Counted from the first letter of the stretch, positions 6,841 to 15,726 are shown. The stretch is 18,221 bases of DNA from an uncultured bacterium (GCA_902773475.1 CACYEO010000157.1:1-18221); one strand, 5' to 3'. Notes: a model not told the origin generated them from the sequence alone. Numbers and translations are program-made.

Positions 6841-8655
6841 ATGGCGGGAGCGAAACGCGCATTCTTCAACTGGCGGCTTGCCGTCTGCCTTCTTCCGCCG
6901 CTCTCGCTGGGCGCCTACACGGCCCACAGGCTGCTTGATCTGCATCTTGGCGGAAAGGCGAGCGACACGCTGTACTATTTCACGCGCGAAGTTCCCGGAC
7001 TGCGCGGCGGGATATATGCCGGAGGCGAAAAGAAAACGCCTCTTGCCGTGTCGACGGTGGCGTGGTCGTACCACTTCGACCCGTTTTCCATAACGAACCC
7101 TCCGCCGGGAATCACGGCGGAAAGCGTGGCGCGGGAAATATCGCAGAGACTCGAACTTCCGTACGAAGAGGTGCTTGCCGTCTGTACGGCGACGAACCGG
7201 GGAAAATACGTGCCGCTGCGTCCGCGCAAGGAAATAGCCGCTTCCGATTCCGTCCACAAGGCTTTGACGGCCAATCCGGCGATCGCCGGGCTGATAGTCG
7301 AGGACGATCAGGTGCGCACCTATCTGTGCGGCGGACGATTCGGTTCGATAACCGGATACGTGAACAAGGAAGGCGATGCATTTTTCGGCGTGGAGCAGGC
7401 TTACGACGCGCAGATGCGCGGCATCCCGGGCAGGATCGAAGGCCAGCGCGACGCGAAACGGCGCGAAATACCGCAGAAGCGGGTTTTCAAGAGCGACCCC
7501 ATTCCAGGCGCGGACGTCTACCTTACGATAGACCGCGACATACAGTATGCGGCGGAAGACGCCGTCGCCGCCGCCGTGGCGTCCAACAGCGCCAGATCCG
7601 GTTTCGCGCTTGTCATGGAAGTCAGGACGGGGCGGATACTTGCAATGGCGTCATGTCCGGAATTCGATCCGGTGGAATTCCGTTCTGCAGACGCGGATGC
7701 CGTGCGCAACCGCTGCGTTTCGTACAACTACGAGCCTGGCTCGATGATGAAAGTGATCGCCTGCGCGGCCGCGCTGAACGAAGGGGCGGTCACGCCGGAC
7801 ACGAAACTTGACGTAGGGATGGGAAGCTGGAATTTCGCCGGATTCACTCTGCACGACCATCCGACGGGCGTAATCGACTGCCGCGACGCGATAGCGAAAT
7901 CTTCGAACATCTATTTCGCGAAAGTCGTGGTGGGCGACGACAAAAGCGCGTTTCCTGGAATAGGCCCGTCGAAAATGTACGATTACATGAGGATGTTCGG
8001 ATTCGGTGAAAAGCCCGGCACGACAATGCCGGGGGAACAGAAAGGGCTTTTGCGCCCGTGGAAGAAATGGAGCCGCGTGCAGGCTTCCCGCGTACCGATA
8101 GGCCAGGGCGTTTCCGTGACCGGACTGCAGCTGGCGAGCGCATACGCGACCATTGCGAACGACGGCATCCGGATGAAACCGTATTTCGTGGAGAAGGTCG
8201 TTTCCGGCAGGGGCGAGACGCTTGTAGAGAACAAGCCGCGCAGGCTTGGCCGCGTCATAAAGGAAAAGGCCGCGCGGGATCTTCGGGAAATGATGAAAGG
8301 CACCGTGTCGAGCGAAGGAACGGCGCGCCGCGCCGCGATACGCGGCTATTCAGTCGCCGGAAAAACGGGCACTTCCCAGCAGGTCGTGAACAGGCGCTAT
8401 TCGCAGAAGGACTACTGGGCGTCGTTCTGCGGAATGATTCCCGCCGGAAAACCGGAACTTGTGATACTCGTGACGATTGACCGCCCCAAACCGATACACA
8501 CAGGCGGGTATGTCGCCGCTCCGGTTTTCAAGGCCATTGCGGAAACTGCGGTGCGGACGCTTGAAATACCGCCGGACAGGCCGGGAGAACTGCTTGAGGA
8601 CGAGGAGCGCAGATGGCGCGAGAATCTCGTCAAGCGTGCAAGGGGAAGCCGGTGA
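6841..8655 (+). CDS. ftsI: peptidoglycan D,D-transpeptidase FtsI (class B PBP3)
   Basis: A 604-residue class B penicillin-binding protein, the septal cross-linking enzyme. One N-terminal membrane anchor (WRLAVCLLPPLSLGAYTA) precedes the pedestal/dimerisation domain, with the conserved RG...A segment degenerate around GLRGGIYAGG. The transpeptidase domain shows all three active-site motifs: S301-MMK304 (EPGSMMKVI), S354-S-N356, and K508-T-G510 (AGKTGTSQQ). The start ATG 6841 has GGAGG at 8 nt (6828-6832); the open frame extends further 5' but would overlap ftsL. The 3' end overlaps murE by 4 nt (GTGA), indicating translational coupling. No PASTA domains are present. Together with ftsL and murE it forms the division part of the operon. 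Confidence 0.94.
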   Translation: MAGAKRAFFNWRLAVCLLPPLSLGAYTAHRLLDLHLGGKASDTLYYFTREVPGLRGGIYAGGEKKTPLAVSTVAWSYHFDPFSITNPPPGITAESVAREISQRLELPYEEVLAVCTATNRGKYVPLRPRKEIAASDSVHKALTANPAIAGLIVEDDQVRTYLCGGRFGSITGYVNKEGDAFFGVEQAYDAQMRGIPGRIEGQRDAKRREIPQKRVFKSDPIPGADVYLTIDRDIQYAAEDAVAAAVASNSARSGFALVMEVRTGRILAMASCPEFDPVEFRSADADAVRNRCVSYNYEPGSMMKVIACAAALNEGAVTPDTKLDVGMGSWNFAGFTLHDHPTGVIDCRDAIAKSSNIYFAKVVVGDDKSAFPGIGPSKMYDYMRMFGFGEKPGTTMPGEQKGLLRPWKKWSRVQASRVPIGQGVSVTGLQLASAYATIANDGIRMKPYFVEKVVSGRGETLVENKPRRLGRVIKEKAARDLREMMKGTVSSEGTARRAAIRGYSVAGKTGTSQQVVNRRYSQKDYWASFCGMIPAGKPELVILVTIDRPKPIHTGGYVAAPVFKAIAETAVRTLEIPPDRPGELLEDEERRWRENLVKRARGSR

Positions 8656-10136
8656 AGGGTGTTTGCGTTTCCGTAGCGCGCGTCCTTGAACGCGAACTGT
8701 CCGCCGAAGCGCGGTGCGACGTCGAATGCGCGGCGGTGGAATGCGATTCGCGCAAGGTCTCCCCCGGCTGCGCGTTCGCGGCGATTCCAGGAGTGGAAAA
8801 CGACGGAGCGGCGTTCGCCGCCGAAGCTGTCGCGTCCGGCGCAAAGTGCATAATCGCCGAAAAGCCCCTCCCCCGCGCGGGAGTGCCGGTTTTCCAGGTG
8901 CGCGACGCCCGCCGGGCGTGGGCGCTTCTCGCGTGCGCCGTCGCGGGCGATCCTTCGCGCGCGATGCGCGTGTGGGGCGTTACGGGGACGAACGGAAAGA
9001 CCACGACGGCCTGGACGCTCGCGGAGATGTTCCGCAGATCCGCACCATGCGGACTTGTCACCACGGTAGAGACTTCATGGCCGGGGTTTTCGGCGGAATC
9101 CGCGCACACGACTCCGGACGCCGGGGAACTCCAGGAGATGTTTTCTTCGATGCGCGCTTCCGGCGCGAAGCGCGCGGTGATGGAGGTGTCTTCGCATTCC
9201 ACGTGCCAGCGCCGTATCGACGGAACGCAATTTGCGGGCGGGATTTTCACCAATCTGTCCGAAGACCATCTTGACTACCACAAGACGATGGAATCGTATT
9301 TCGAGGCGAAAACCGCGTTTTTCCGCCAAGTCGCCGAATTCTCCCCCGGCGCGCCGGCGGTCGTATGCGTCGGCGGCGGGTGGTCCGGACGGATGGAGCG
9401 CGAAGTGCGCGCACTGGGGCTGGAATGCGTGACGTGCGGCTTTGCGCCGGACTGCGCGGTGCGCGGGGAAAATCTTGAAATTTCGGGAAGGGGGAACAAG
9501 TTCGACATTTCCGCAGGAGGAAAGTCCGTGCGCGTGGAATGCCCTCTTGCGGGAAGGTACAATGCGGAGAACGTCCTGTGTGCCGCCGCGGCCGCGCTTT
9601 GCGAAGGCGCTGCGCTCGGGGAGATTGCAGAGTCGATCCATTCCCTCCGCCCCAGATGGGGGCGGCTTGAACCTGTGGAAACCAAATCCCCCGCCGCCGT
9701 GTTCGTGGATTTCGCGCACACGCCGGATGCGCTCGAGAAAGTTCTTGCGGCGGTGCGCGAGTTCACGCGCGGGAAAATCCACATAGTGTTCGGCGCCGGC
9801 GGCGACCGCGACCGCGCCAAACGCCCCCTCATGGGCGCCGCGTGCGCGGAAGGCGCCGACCGTCTGGTCGTGACTTCGGACAATCCGCGTTCGGAAAATC
9901 CGGCGGACATAATCGCCGACATCGTGCGCGGCATCCCGGAAGGAACTCCGTTCGCCGTGGAGCCGGACCGCGCGGCGGCAATCGCGCTCGCCATATCGTC
10001 TGCGCGCGCCGGCGACACTGTGATTATTGCAGGCAAAGGCCACGAACGCACGCAGACGTTCGCCGGCGGGACGATTCCTTTCGACGACCGTGCCGCCGCC
10101 ATGGCTGCCGCAGAAAGACAAGCGCCGGAGGTTTAG
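8652..10136 (+). CDS. murE: UDP-MurNAc-L-Ala-D-Glu:meso-diaminopimelate ligase MurE
   Basis: A 494-residue Mur ligase adding the third amino acid to the peptidoglycan stem peptide in the cytoplasm. It shows the ATP-binding P-loop GVTGTNGKTTT (K116), the substrate HTTPD motif, the YFEAKTAFF block containing the carbamylated lysine, and D410-N-P-R413, the DNPR signature of enzymes that add meso-diaminopimelate rather than lysine. This implies a Gram-negative-type DAP cell wall. GTG 8652 is chosen over ATG 8613 because AGGGG lies just upstream, the overlap with ftsI is the classical 4-nt GTGA, and the upstream 13 residues are not conserved. The operon ends here; murF, mraY and later dcw genes are absent and must lie elsewhere. 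Confidence 0.93.
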   Translation: MKGVCVSVARVLERELSAEARCDVECAAVECDSRKVSPGCAFAAIPGVENDGAAFAAEAVASGAKCIIAEKPLPRAGVPVFQVRDARRAWALLACAVAGDPSRAMRVWGVTGTNGKTTTAWTLAEMFRRSAPCGLVTTVETSWPGFSAESAHTTPDAGELQEMFSSMRASGAKRAVMEVSSHSTCQRRIDGTQFAGGIFTNLSEDHLDYHKTMESYFEAKTAFFRQVAEFSPGAPAVVCVGGGWSGRMEREVRALGLECVTCGFAPDCAVRGENLEISGRGNKFDISAGGKSVRVECPLAGRYNAENVLCAAAAALCEGAALGEIAESIHSLRPRWGRLEPVETKSPAAVFVDFAHTPDALEKVLAAVREFTRGKIHIVFGAGGDRDRAKRPLMGAACAEGADRLVVTSDNPRSENPADIIADIVRGIPEGTPFAVEPDRAAAIALAISSARAGDTVIIAGKGHERTQTFAGGTIPFDDRAAAMAAAERQAPEV

Positions 10137-10148
10137 CCCCCGGCGCTT
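10120..10148. terminator. bidirectional terminator between murE and the ferredoxin gene
   Basis: AAGCGCCGG (10120-10128) pairs with CCGGCGCTT (10140-10148), and two further inner G-C pairs form after one mismatch. The loop TTTAG contains the murE TAG stop. On the plus strand it is followed by CCGTTTTG, a short T-run; the minus strand shows only scattered Ts. Its place between convergent genes supports termination for both. Confidence 0.65.
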
Positions 10149-10173
10149 CCGTTTTGCCGCTGCCATGCAGCCG

Positions 10174-10347
10174 TTATTCCGCCGCGATGGCGGAAACCGG
10201 GCACTGCCCGGCGCACGCGCCGCAATCGACGCACTTGGAAGAATCGATCACGCACTTGCCGTCCTTCTCGGAGATTGCTTCGACAGGGCAGCCGGACATG
10301 CAGGAACCGCATCCAACGCAGAGTTCAGGGTTGATCTTGTGTGCCAT
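10174..10347 (-). CDS. 2[4Fe-4S] ferredoxin (clostridial type)
   Basis: A 57-residue ferredoxin with two complete CX2CX2CX3CP cluster motifs: C10, C13, C16, C20-P and C39, C42, C45, C49-P. The two halves show the internal duplication of clostridial ferredoxins. It would carry low-potential electrons in the cytoplasm, for example between pyruvate:ferredoxin oxidoreductase and an [FeFe] hydrogenase. ATG 10347 is supported by AAAGGAG just upstream, stronger than the in-frame upstream start, which would add 18 unrelated residues. An extra Cys (C32) lies between the motifs. It is downstream of nagA and hydG, but a promoter in the gap suggests it can be transcribed separately. Confidence 0.95.
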   Translation of the reverse strand: MAHKINPELCVGCGSCMSGCPVEAISEKDGKCVIDSSKCVDCGACAGQCPVSAIAAE

Positions 10348-10391
10348 TTTTTTTGACTCCTTTTTTCGGGTGGTGTGAAAACGACTTGAAT

Positions 10392-10420
10392 AGGCTATCA
10401 AACGCAGGCGGACTTGTCCA
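10392..10420 (-). promoter_or_regulatory. probable promoter of the ferredoxin gene
   Basis: On the minus strand TGGACA (10415-10420) is followed after 17 nt by TAGCCT (10392-10397), which is preceded by TGA and so forms an extended -10 (TGnTAGCCT). The first box is one mismatch from TTGACA. It lies about 45 nt before the ferredoxin ATG, in the gap after nagA. Confidence 0.42.
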
Positions 10421-10465
10421 GCCTTTGAGTTTAGGCTTATTTTATTCCCTTGGGGTAATGATTTC

Positions 10466-11623
10466 CTATATGCGGCGTTCGCCGTTCACGAAAACGGCTT
10501 TTACGTCGAACGTTTTGGGGTCGAGCACGGCGATATCCGCCGTATAGCCCTTTGCGATGCGTCCGAGCGTTTTGCCGAGCCCCAGTTCGATCGCCTGGTT
10601 CCAGGAAGACACGCGCACAACGTCCTTCAGGGGAAGTTTCACGACATCCACGATGTTCTTCAGGCCTTTGTTGATCCAGAGTGTGGAGCCGGCGAGATTG
10701 CCGCCTTCCACAAGGCGCGCTTCGCCGTTCTTGAGCATCACCTTCAATCCGCCCATTTCGAAGGCGTAGCCGTCGGGCAGGTGCGAGCAGCGCAGGGAGT
10801 CCGTAATCAGCTGGATGTGCTCCAGCGGGCGTTTTTTGAAGACGAGACGCAGCATGTCTTCGCAAAGGTGTATCTTGTCGCAGATGACTTCGGTGTTCAG
10901 ATCGTCGATCAGAAATCCCGCGCCGACCATTCCGATTTCGCGGTGGTGGAGCTTTGTCATCTGGTTGCAGAAGTGCGTCATGTGGCGCAGGCCCTTTGCG
11001 TAGGCCGGGGAGAATTCCGCAAGCGTGGCGCCGGTGTGTCCGCAGCTCGGGACGATTCCGTTCTTGATGCATAGCGCGGCGAATTCCGCGCCGCCTTCGC
11101 GCTCCGGCGCGAAGGTGACCATTTTCACCGGTGAGATGCGGTTCAGCGAAAGCACCTCCCCCATGTCCGGCTTGCGCACGAATCCGGGATTCTGCGCGCC
11201 GCAGCACGCGGGGTTGATGAACGGGCCTTCGAGGTGGATGCCGATGACTTTTGCGTAGCGCTGGTTGCGGCGGTAGCGGGCGACGTTCCTGGCCGCCTTT
11301 ACGAGCGTTTCGTGGGAGACGGTCAGCGTGGTCGGCAGGAAGGACGTGCAGCCTTCCTCGAGCTTCGCCTTCGCGATGGCTTCGATCGCCTCCGGCGAAT
11401 CCTCGTCGCAGACGTCGTAGCCGCAGGCTCCGTGCAGGTGGACGTCGATGAATCCCGGAACGGCGAGCGCGCCTTTCGCGTCATAGACGTCCTTCACGGA
11501 CGGCAGTTCGTCGCCGTTTGCGTACACGGCGGACACTTTCCCTTTGCGTACGAGCACGGCGGCCTTGCGCATGTCGACGCCGGGCGAAACGACTCTGGCG
11601 TTCTTGACAAGCAGATCTCCCAT
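10466..11623 (-). CDS. nagA: N-acetylglucosamine-6-phosphate deacetylase NagA
   Basis: A 385-residue amidohydrolase converting GlcNAc-6-phosphate to glucosamine-6-phosphate and acetate in amino-sugar catabolism and cell-wall recycling. Visible metal and catalytic residues: PGFIDVHLHG (H62, H64), HLEGPF (E132), CGHTGA (H196), THFCNQMTKLHHRE (H217 and the downstream HH) and LITDS (D275, the catalytic Asp). Length is normal for NagA. ATG 11623 has AAGGGA upstream; the longer open frame to 12136 merely runs through hydG in another frame. It starts 32 nt after the hydG stop, so the two are probably co-transcribed. The nagB deaminase is not in the window. Confidence 0.93.
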   Translation of the reverse strand: MGDLLVKNARVVSPGVDMRKAAVLVRKGKVSAVYANGDELPSVKDVYDAKGALAVPGFIDVHLHGACGYDVCDEDSPEAIEAIAKAKLEEGCTSFLPTTLTVSHETLVKAARNVARYRRNQRYAKVIGIHLEGPFINPACCGAQNPGFVRKPDMGEVLSLNRISPVKMVTFAPEREGGAEFAALCIKNGIVPSCGHTGATLAEFSPAYAKGLRHMTHFCNQMTKLHHREIGMVGAGFLIDDLNTEVICDKIHLCEDMLRLVFKKRPLEHIQLITDSLRCSHLPDGYAFEMGGLKVMLKNGEARLVEGGNLAGSTLWINKGLKNIVDVVKLPLKDVVRVSSWNQAIELGLGKTLGRIAKGYTADIAVLDPKTFDVKAVFVNGERRI

Positions 11624-11655
11624 GGCATTTCCCTTTCTTGCCGGTTTGCGGGTTT

Positions 11656-13188
11656 TCAGAAAAACAGATCGCGCGAACCTTTGCAGGTCGCTTCGTACTG
11701 TTTGAGAACGGTGGGGTAGAACTTGGGCAGCCATTTTTCTATGCCTGCCAGCTCCGACTTCAGCAGCGGTTCGCACATGGCGACGGTCTCCGGCGACGCG
11801 AAGTCGTCGAGCCATTCGCGGAAGGTGAGAACGGCGTTGATTTTGCAGAATTTCCCTTCGCGCCCGGTCTTGAGCGCGTCCATGATGCAGCCGCCGGTGC
11901 GGCCGCATCTGTAGCCTGCGGTGCAGAAGGAGGTTATTATGCCGCGCGACGCCATGTAGCGCACGACTTCTTCGAGAGAGCGGTTGTCGGCCAGCATGAA
12001 CTGCTGGCGGCTCTTTTCCTGGTCCGATATCTTCGCGGAATCGGAATATCCCTTGATTGCGATGTTGGAAGACGCGTCGAGCTGGGTCATTCCGGCTTCG
12101 AGGCAGGCGTTGCGCGATTCCGGCCGTTCCCTGCATGTCACGATCATCCCGGTGTAGGGCACGGCGAGGCGAGTCGCGACGAGTATGCGGCGGAACGTGG
12201 CGTCGTCTATGAGATACGGGGATTCCTCCGGCACGCGCGTTCCGCTGGCCGGTTCGAGGCGCGGGAACGATATCGTGTGCGGGCCGATGCCGAACCAGCG
12301 TTCAAGGTCGCGCGCGTGCATCACGAGCGCGAGCACTTCGTACTGCCAGTCGTAGAGGCCGAACAGCGCGCCCAGCCCCACGTCGTCCACGCCCGCCTCC
12401 ATGCACCGGTGGAAGCATGTGGTGCGCCAGTCGTAGTTGCCTTTCACCGACCACGCCGGGTGGAGTTTTTCGTAGGTGGGCCTGTGGTACGTCTCCTGGA
12501 ACACCTGGAAAGTGCCGATGCCGACATCGTGCAGGACGCGCAGGTCTTCGACCGGAAGCGGCGCCGCGTTCACGTTCACGCGGCGGATTCCCGCCGGCGC
12601 GCCGGTTTTCGGCGCTTTGCACGCATGGCCGTACACGGTGCGTATCGTTTCAGCGATGTATTCCGTGGAAGTGGACGGATGTTCGCCGTACACGGCGATT
12701 ACGCGCTTGTGGCCGATCTTTCCGGCGAGGACGTCGACTTCCTCTTTGAGTTCGTCCATCGAAAGGACGCGGCGCTTCTGGCTGCTGTTGCCTTCGCGGA
12801 ATCCGCAGTACGTGCAGCCGTTTACGCACAGGTTGGACATGTACAGCGGAGCGAACACGACTATCCGGTTGTCGTAGACCGCGCGTTTGATGCGATCCGC
12901 GGCCGCGCGCATTTCTTCGAGGAGATCCGGATCGTCCACCTGGAGAAGCGCCGCTGCGTCTTCCGGCGGAAGCGTCGCGCGCGTCTCTTCCGAGCGCGCG
13001 ATTATCTCGCGGATGCGAGACGGATCCGGCGGCGCGGAGCGGGCTTTCGCGAGCAGGGTTTCTATCAGGGCGCCGTCGACGAAATGCCTGCCCCCGGGCA
13101 GGTATTTGTCGATCTGCTCCTGAATTACGAAATGCTCGCGGTAGTCTTGCGCGTCTTTGAATTTCCGCAAACCGTTGACTGTGGTCAT
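11656..13188 (-). CDS. hydG: [FeFe] hydrogenase H-cluster radical SAM maturase HydG
   Basis: A 510-residue radical SAM tyrosine lyase of the HydG/ThiH family. HydG makes the CO and CN ligands of the [FeFe] hydrogenase H-cluster from tyrosine. The radical SAM cluster motif CX3CX2C is C121-VNG-C125-TY-C128. The C-terminal extension, absent from ThiH, contains FCTAGYRCGRTGGC and EGKFCKINAVLTFREWL, as in HydG. Canonical HydG carries CX2CX22C for the auxiliary cluster; here C422 and C448 keep the exact 26-residue spacing, but the middle position is G425, with additional C428 and C434. AAGG lies upstream of ATG 13188. It follows glgP by 39 nt and precedes nagA by 32 nt. HydE, HydF and the hydrogenase are not in the window. 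ThiH (2-iminoacetate synthase) is the alternative, less likely because of length and C-terminus. Confidence 0.88.
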   Translation of the reverse strand: MTTVNGLRKFKDAQDYREHFVIQEQIDKYLPGGRHFVDGALIETLLAKARSAPPDPSRIREIIARSEETRATLPPEDAAALLQVDDPDLLEEMRAAADRIKRAVYDNRIVVFAPLYMSNLCVNGCTYCGFREGNSSQKRRVLSMDELKEEVDVLAGKIGHKRVIAVYGEHPSTSTEYIAETIRTVYGHACKAPKTGAPAGIRRVNVNAAPLPVEDLRVLHDVGIGTFQVFQETYHRPTYEKLHPAWSVKGNYDWRTTCFHRCMEAGVDDVGLGALFGLYDWQYEVLALVMHARDLERWFGIGPHTISFPRLEPASGTRVPEESPYLIDDATFRRILVATRLAVPYTGMIVTCRERPESRNACLEAGMTQLDASSNIAIKGYSDSAKISDQEKSRQQFMLADNRSLEEVVRYMASRGIITSFCTAGYRCGRTGGCIMDALKTGREGKFCKINAVLTFREWLDDFASPETVAMCEPLLKSELAGIEKWLPKFYPTVLKQYEATCKGSRDLFF

Positions 13189-13227
13189 TTCCGCCTTCTT
13201 GCTTCTTTACGTGCCGGCCGGCCCGTC

Positions 13228-15711
13228 TCAGGATTCCGCGGAAGAATCGAACTTCACCGGTTCGATGTGCCAGATGTTCTTCGCGTATTCCATGATCGCC
13301 CTGTCGGACGAGAATCTGCCCGAGCGGGCGATGTTCACGAGCGACATGCGGTTCCAGCGGTTCCTGTCGCGGTATGTGCGGTCCACGCGGTCCTGCGCTT
13401 CCGAGTAGGAGCGCAGATCGGCGAGCAGCATGTAGTAGTCGTTGTAGTCGATGAGCGTGCGTATTATCGCGTCGAAGGCGCCCGGCTCCATCAGGCAGAA
13501 CACGTTGCGGCGGATCATGTCGATCGCCTGGCGTATTTCCGGGTCGTTCTCGCAGTATGTGCGGGAGTTGTAAGTGGCGCGCGCGGCCGCCACGTCTTCG
13601 GCGCGCATTCCGAAGAGGAACATGTTTTCGTCGCCGACTTCCTGGTTGATTTCGACGTTCGCGCCGTCGAACGTGCCCAGCGTGAGCGCGCCGTTCATCA
13701 TGAACTTCATGTTGCCCGTGCCGGAAGCCTCGGTCCCCGCGAGCGATATCTGCTCGCTGACTTCAGCCGCCGGAATGATGCGTTCGGCCAGCGAGACGCG
13801 GTAGTCCGGCATGAACACCACGGTGAGCTTGCCGCGCGTGCGCGGATTGGCGTTGACCACGTCCATGATTCCGTGTATCAGGCGTATGATGAGCTTGGCC
13901 ATGTGGTAGCCGGGGGCCGCCTTGGCGGCGAAGATGAACACGCGCGGCACCGGATCGTACGACGGATCGGAAACGAGCCTGTTGTAGACGATGATGATGT
14001 AGAGCGCCAGCAGAAGCTGCCGCTTGTATTCGTGCAGGCGTTTCACCTGGACGTCGAAAATCGCCTGCGGGTCGGCGGATACGCCGAGCGTGCGCCCGAT
14101 GAAGTTGGACAGCGCCTTCTTGTTGTCGCTCTTGATGGTCGCGAGCGAGCTCAGGAACTCCAGGTCGCAAGCCTTGTCTTCCAGCCCCTTCAGCAGGGAA
14201 AGATCCGAAATCCAGCCGGGGCCCACGGTCTTTGTGGCGAGGTCGGCAAGCGCGGGATTCGCCTTGAGAAGCCACCTGCGCGGCGTTATGCCGTTCGTCA
14301 CATTGTGGAAATGGTCCGGCATGAGCTCGTAGAAATCTTTAAACAGGTTTTTGCGGAGGATTTCGCTGTGGAGTTCGGCCACGCCGTTTACTGACGACGA
14401 ACCGATGATCGCCAGATTCGCCATCCGCACGTAGCGTTCGCCGTTTTCGTCGATTAGCGACATGCGGCGCAGGCGGTCGGAGTCCGCCGGGTAGAGCGAC
14501 GCGATGTGGCGCAGGAACCGGCCGTTGATTTCGTAGATGATCTGCAGGTGGCGCGGGAGGAGTCGTTCCATCAGCGGAACGGGCCATTTTTCGAGCGCTT
14601 CGGGGAGGATCGTGTGGTTTGTGTAGCCTGTGGTGCGGCAGGTTATGTCCCAGGCTTCGTCCCAGTCAAGGCCTTCGTGGTCCACGAGAATGCGCATGAG
14701 TTCGGGGATGACGAGCGCGGGATGCGTCTCGTTCAGGTGTATGAACGCCTTTTCGGGCAGGAGCTTCCAGTCGGAGTTGAGGCTGCGGAAGCGGCGCAGG
14801 ATGTCGCGCAGCGAGCAAGTCACGAAGAAGTACTGCTGGCGCAGGCGCAGTTCCTTGCCGGCGGACGTGTTGTCGTTCGGGTAGAGGACCTTGGTGAGGT
14901 TTTCGGCGAGAACCTTGTTTTCGACGGCTTCCACATAGGAGCCCTTGTTGAAGTCGTTGAGGTTGAACTCGTCGGTCGCGCGCGCGCTCCACAGGCGCAG
15001 CGTGTTCACGGCGTTGTTCCAGCCGATTATGGGCAGGTCGTATGGCACGCCTTGCACCTGTTCCGCGCCGACCCAGCGCCAGGTCTGGCGTCCGTCGTCC
15101 GCCGTGTGGCATTCGACGTGCCCGCCGAAGTTCACTATCTGGGTGTATTCGGGGCGCGCAAGCTCCCATGGATAGCCGTCTTTGAGCCACTGGTCGGGTT
15201 CTTCCACCTGCTGGCCGTTCACGATGCGCTGGCGGAATATGCCGTAGTCGTAGCGCAGTCCGTATCCCATGCCGGCCATGTCGAGCGTCGAGAGGGAGTC
15301 GAGGAAGCAGGCGGCGAGGCGTCCGAGGCCGCCGTTTCCGAGCCCGGCGTCGACTTCGAAGTCGCGCAGGGAATTCCAGTCTATGCCGTAGTCTTTGAGC
15401 GCTTCGGCGCACTGGTCTTCTATCTTCAGGTTGATGACGTTGTTGCCGAGCAGTCTGCCGATGAGGAATTCAAGGGAGAGATAGTAGAGGCGGCGGGTGT
15501 TTTTCTTCGCGTAAGTATCCTGGGTTTCGAGCCAGCGCTCGATAAGTCTGTCGCGTATGGCGTATGCAAAAGCGGAATACCGGTCGCGCGGAGTGGCCGA
15601 GGCCTCGCTCTTTGCGCACGTGTAGCGCAGATGCCATGCGTAATCGGCCTTCAGACCTTCGACATTCATTTCGACCCTGCGGTCGCTTTTGGCTGTTCTT
15701 TTCTTTTCCAT
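13228..15711 (-). CDS. glgP: glycogen/starch/alpha-glucan phosphorylase
   Basis: An 827-residue GT35 phosphorylase releasing glucose-1-phosphate from glycogen or maltodextrin. Full length matches the family. Clear signatures are RRLYYLSLEFLIGRLLGNN near the N-terminus, DAGLGNGGLGRLAACFLDSL, and the PLP-lysine motif EASGTGNMKFMMNGALTLG with K669 as the Schiff-base lysine. ATG 15711 is preceded by GGAAACAGAA; an upstream TTG would add 13 residues but overlaps the promoter. It is the first gene of the minus-strand glgP-hydG-nagA run. Pairing glycogen use with hydrogenase maturation fits sugar fermentation with hydrogen release, although the grouping may simply reflect compact packing. Confidence 0.96.
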   Translation of the reverse strand: MEKKRTAKSDRRVEMNVEGLKADYAWHLRYTCAKSEASATPRDRYSAFAYAIRDRLIERWLETQDTYAKKNTRRLYYLSLEFLIGRLLGNNVINLKIEDQCAEALKDYGIDWNSLRDFEVDAGLGNGGLGRLAACFLDSLSTLDMAGMGYGLRYDYGIFRQRIVNGQQVEEPDQWLKDGYPWELARPEYTQIVNFGGHVECHTADDGRQTWRWVGAEQVQGVPYDLPIIGWNNAVNTLRLWSARATDEFNLNDFNKGSYVEAVENKVLAENLTKVLYPNDNTSAGKELRLRQQYFFVTCSLRDILRRFRSLNSDWKLLPEKAFIHLNETHPALVIPELMRILVDHEGLDWDEAWDITCRTTGYTNHTILPEALEKWPVPLMERLLPRHLQIIYEINGRFLRHIASLYPADSDRLRRMSLIDENGERYVRMANLAIIGSSSVNGVAELHSEILRKNLFKDFYELMPDHFHNVTNGITPRRWLLKANPALADLATKTVGPGWISDLSLLKGLEDKACDLEFLSSLATIKSDNKKALSNFIGRTLGVSADPQAIFDVQVKRLHEYKRQLLLALYIIIVYNRLVSDPSYDPVPRVFIFAAKAAPGYHMAKLIIRLIHGIMDVVNANPRTRGKLTVVFMPDYRVSLAERIIPAAEVSEQISLAGTEASGTGNMKFMMNGALTLGTFDGANVEINQEVGDENMFLFGMRAEDVAAARATYNSRTYCENDPEIRQAIDMIRRNVFCLMEPGAFDAIIRTLIDYNDYYMLLADLRSYSEAQDRVDRTYRDRNRWNRMSLVNIARSGRFSSDRAIMEYAKNIWHIEPVKFDSSAES

Positions 15712-15726
15712 TTCTGTTTCCGTGAT

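Noticed and set aside
5528..6862. A 444-codon minus-strand frame across rsmH and ftsL
   Set aside because: Opposes two conserved genes; low-complexity Arg/Pro-rich translation.
8613..8651. ATG 8613 as the murE start
   Set aside because: It would overlap ftsI by 43 nt and add unconserved residues; GTG 8652 gives the classical 4-nt overlap and a good ribosome site.
10420..10446. Hairpin AGCCT/AGGCT followed by TTATTTTATT on the plus strand
   Set aside because: It resembles a terminator only on the plus strand, where no gene ends. The stem is five pairs and overlaps the probable ferredoxin -35, so chance is likely.
11638..14394. A 918-codon open frame on the plus strand, antisense to hydG and glgP
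   Set aside because: It is the mirror of two well-conserved genes in GC-rich DNA. The translation is Arg/His/Ala/Val-rich with no recognisable domain, and it has no ribosome site.
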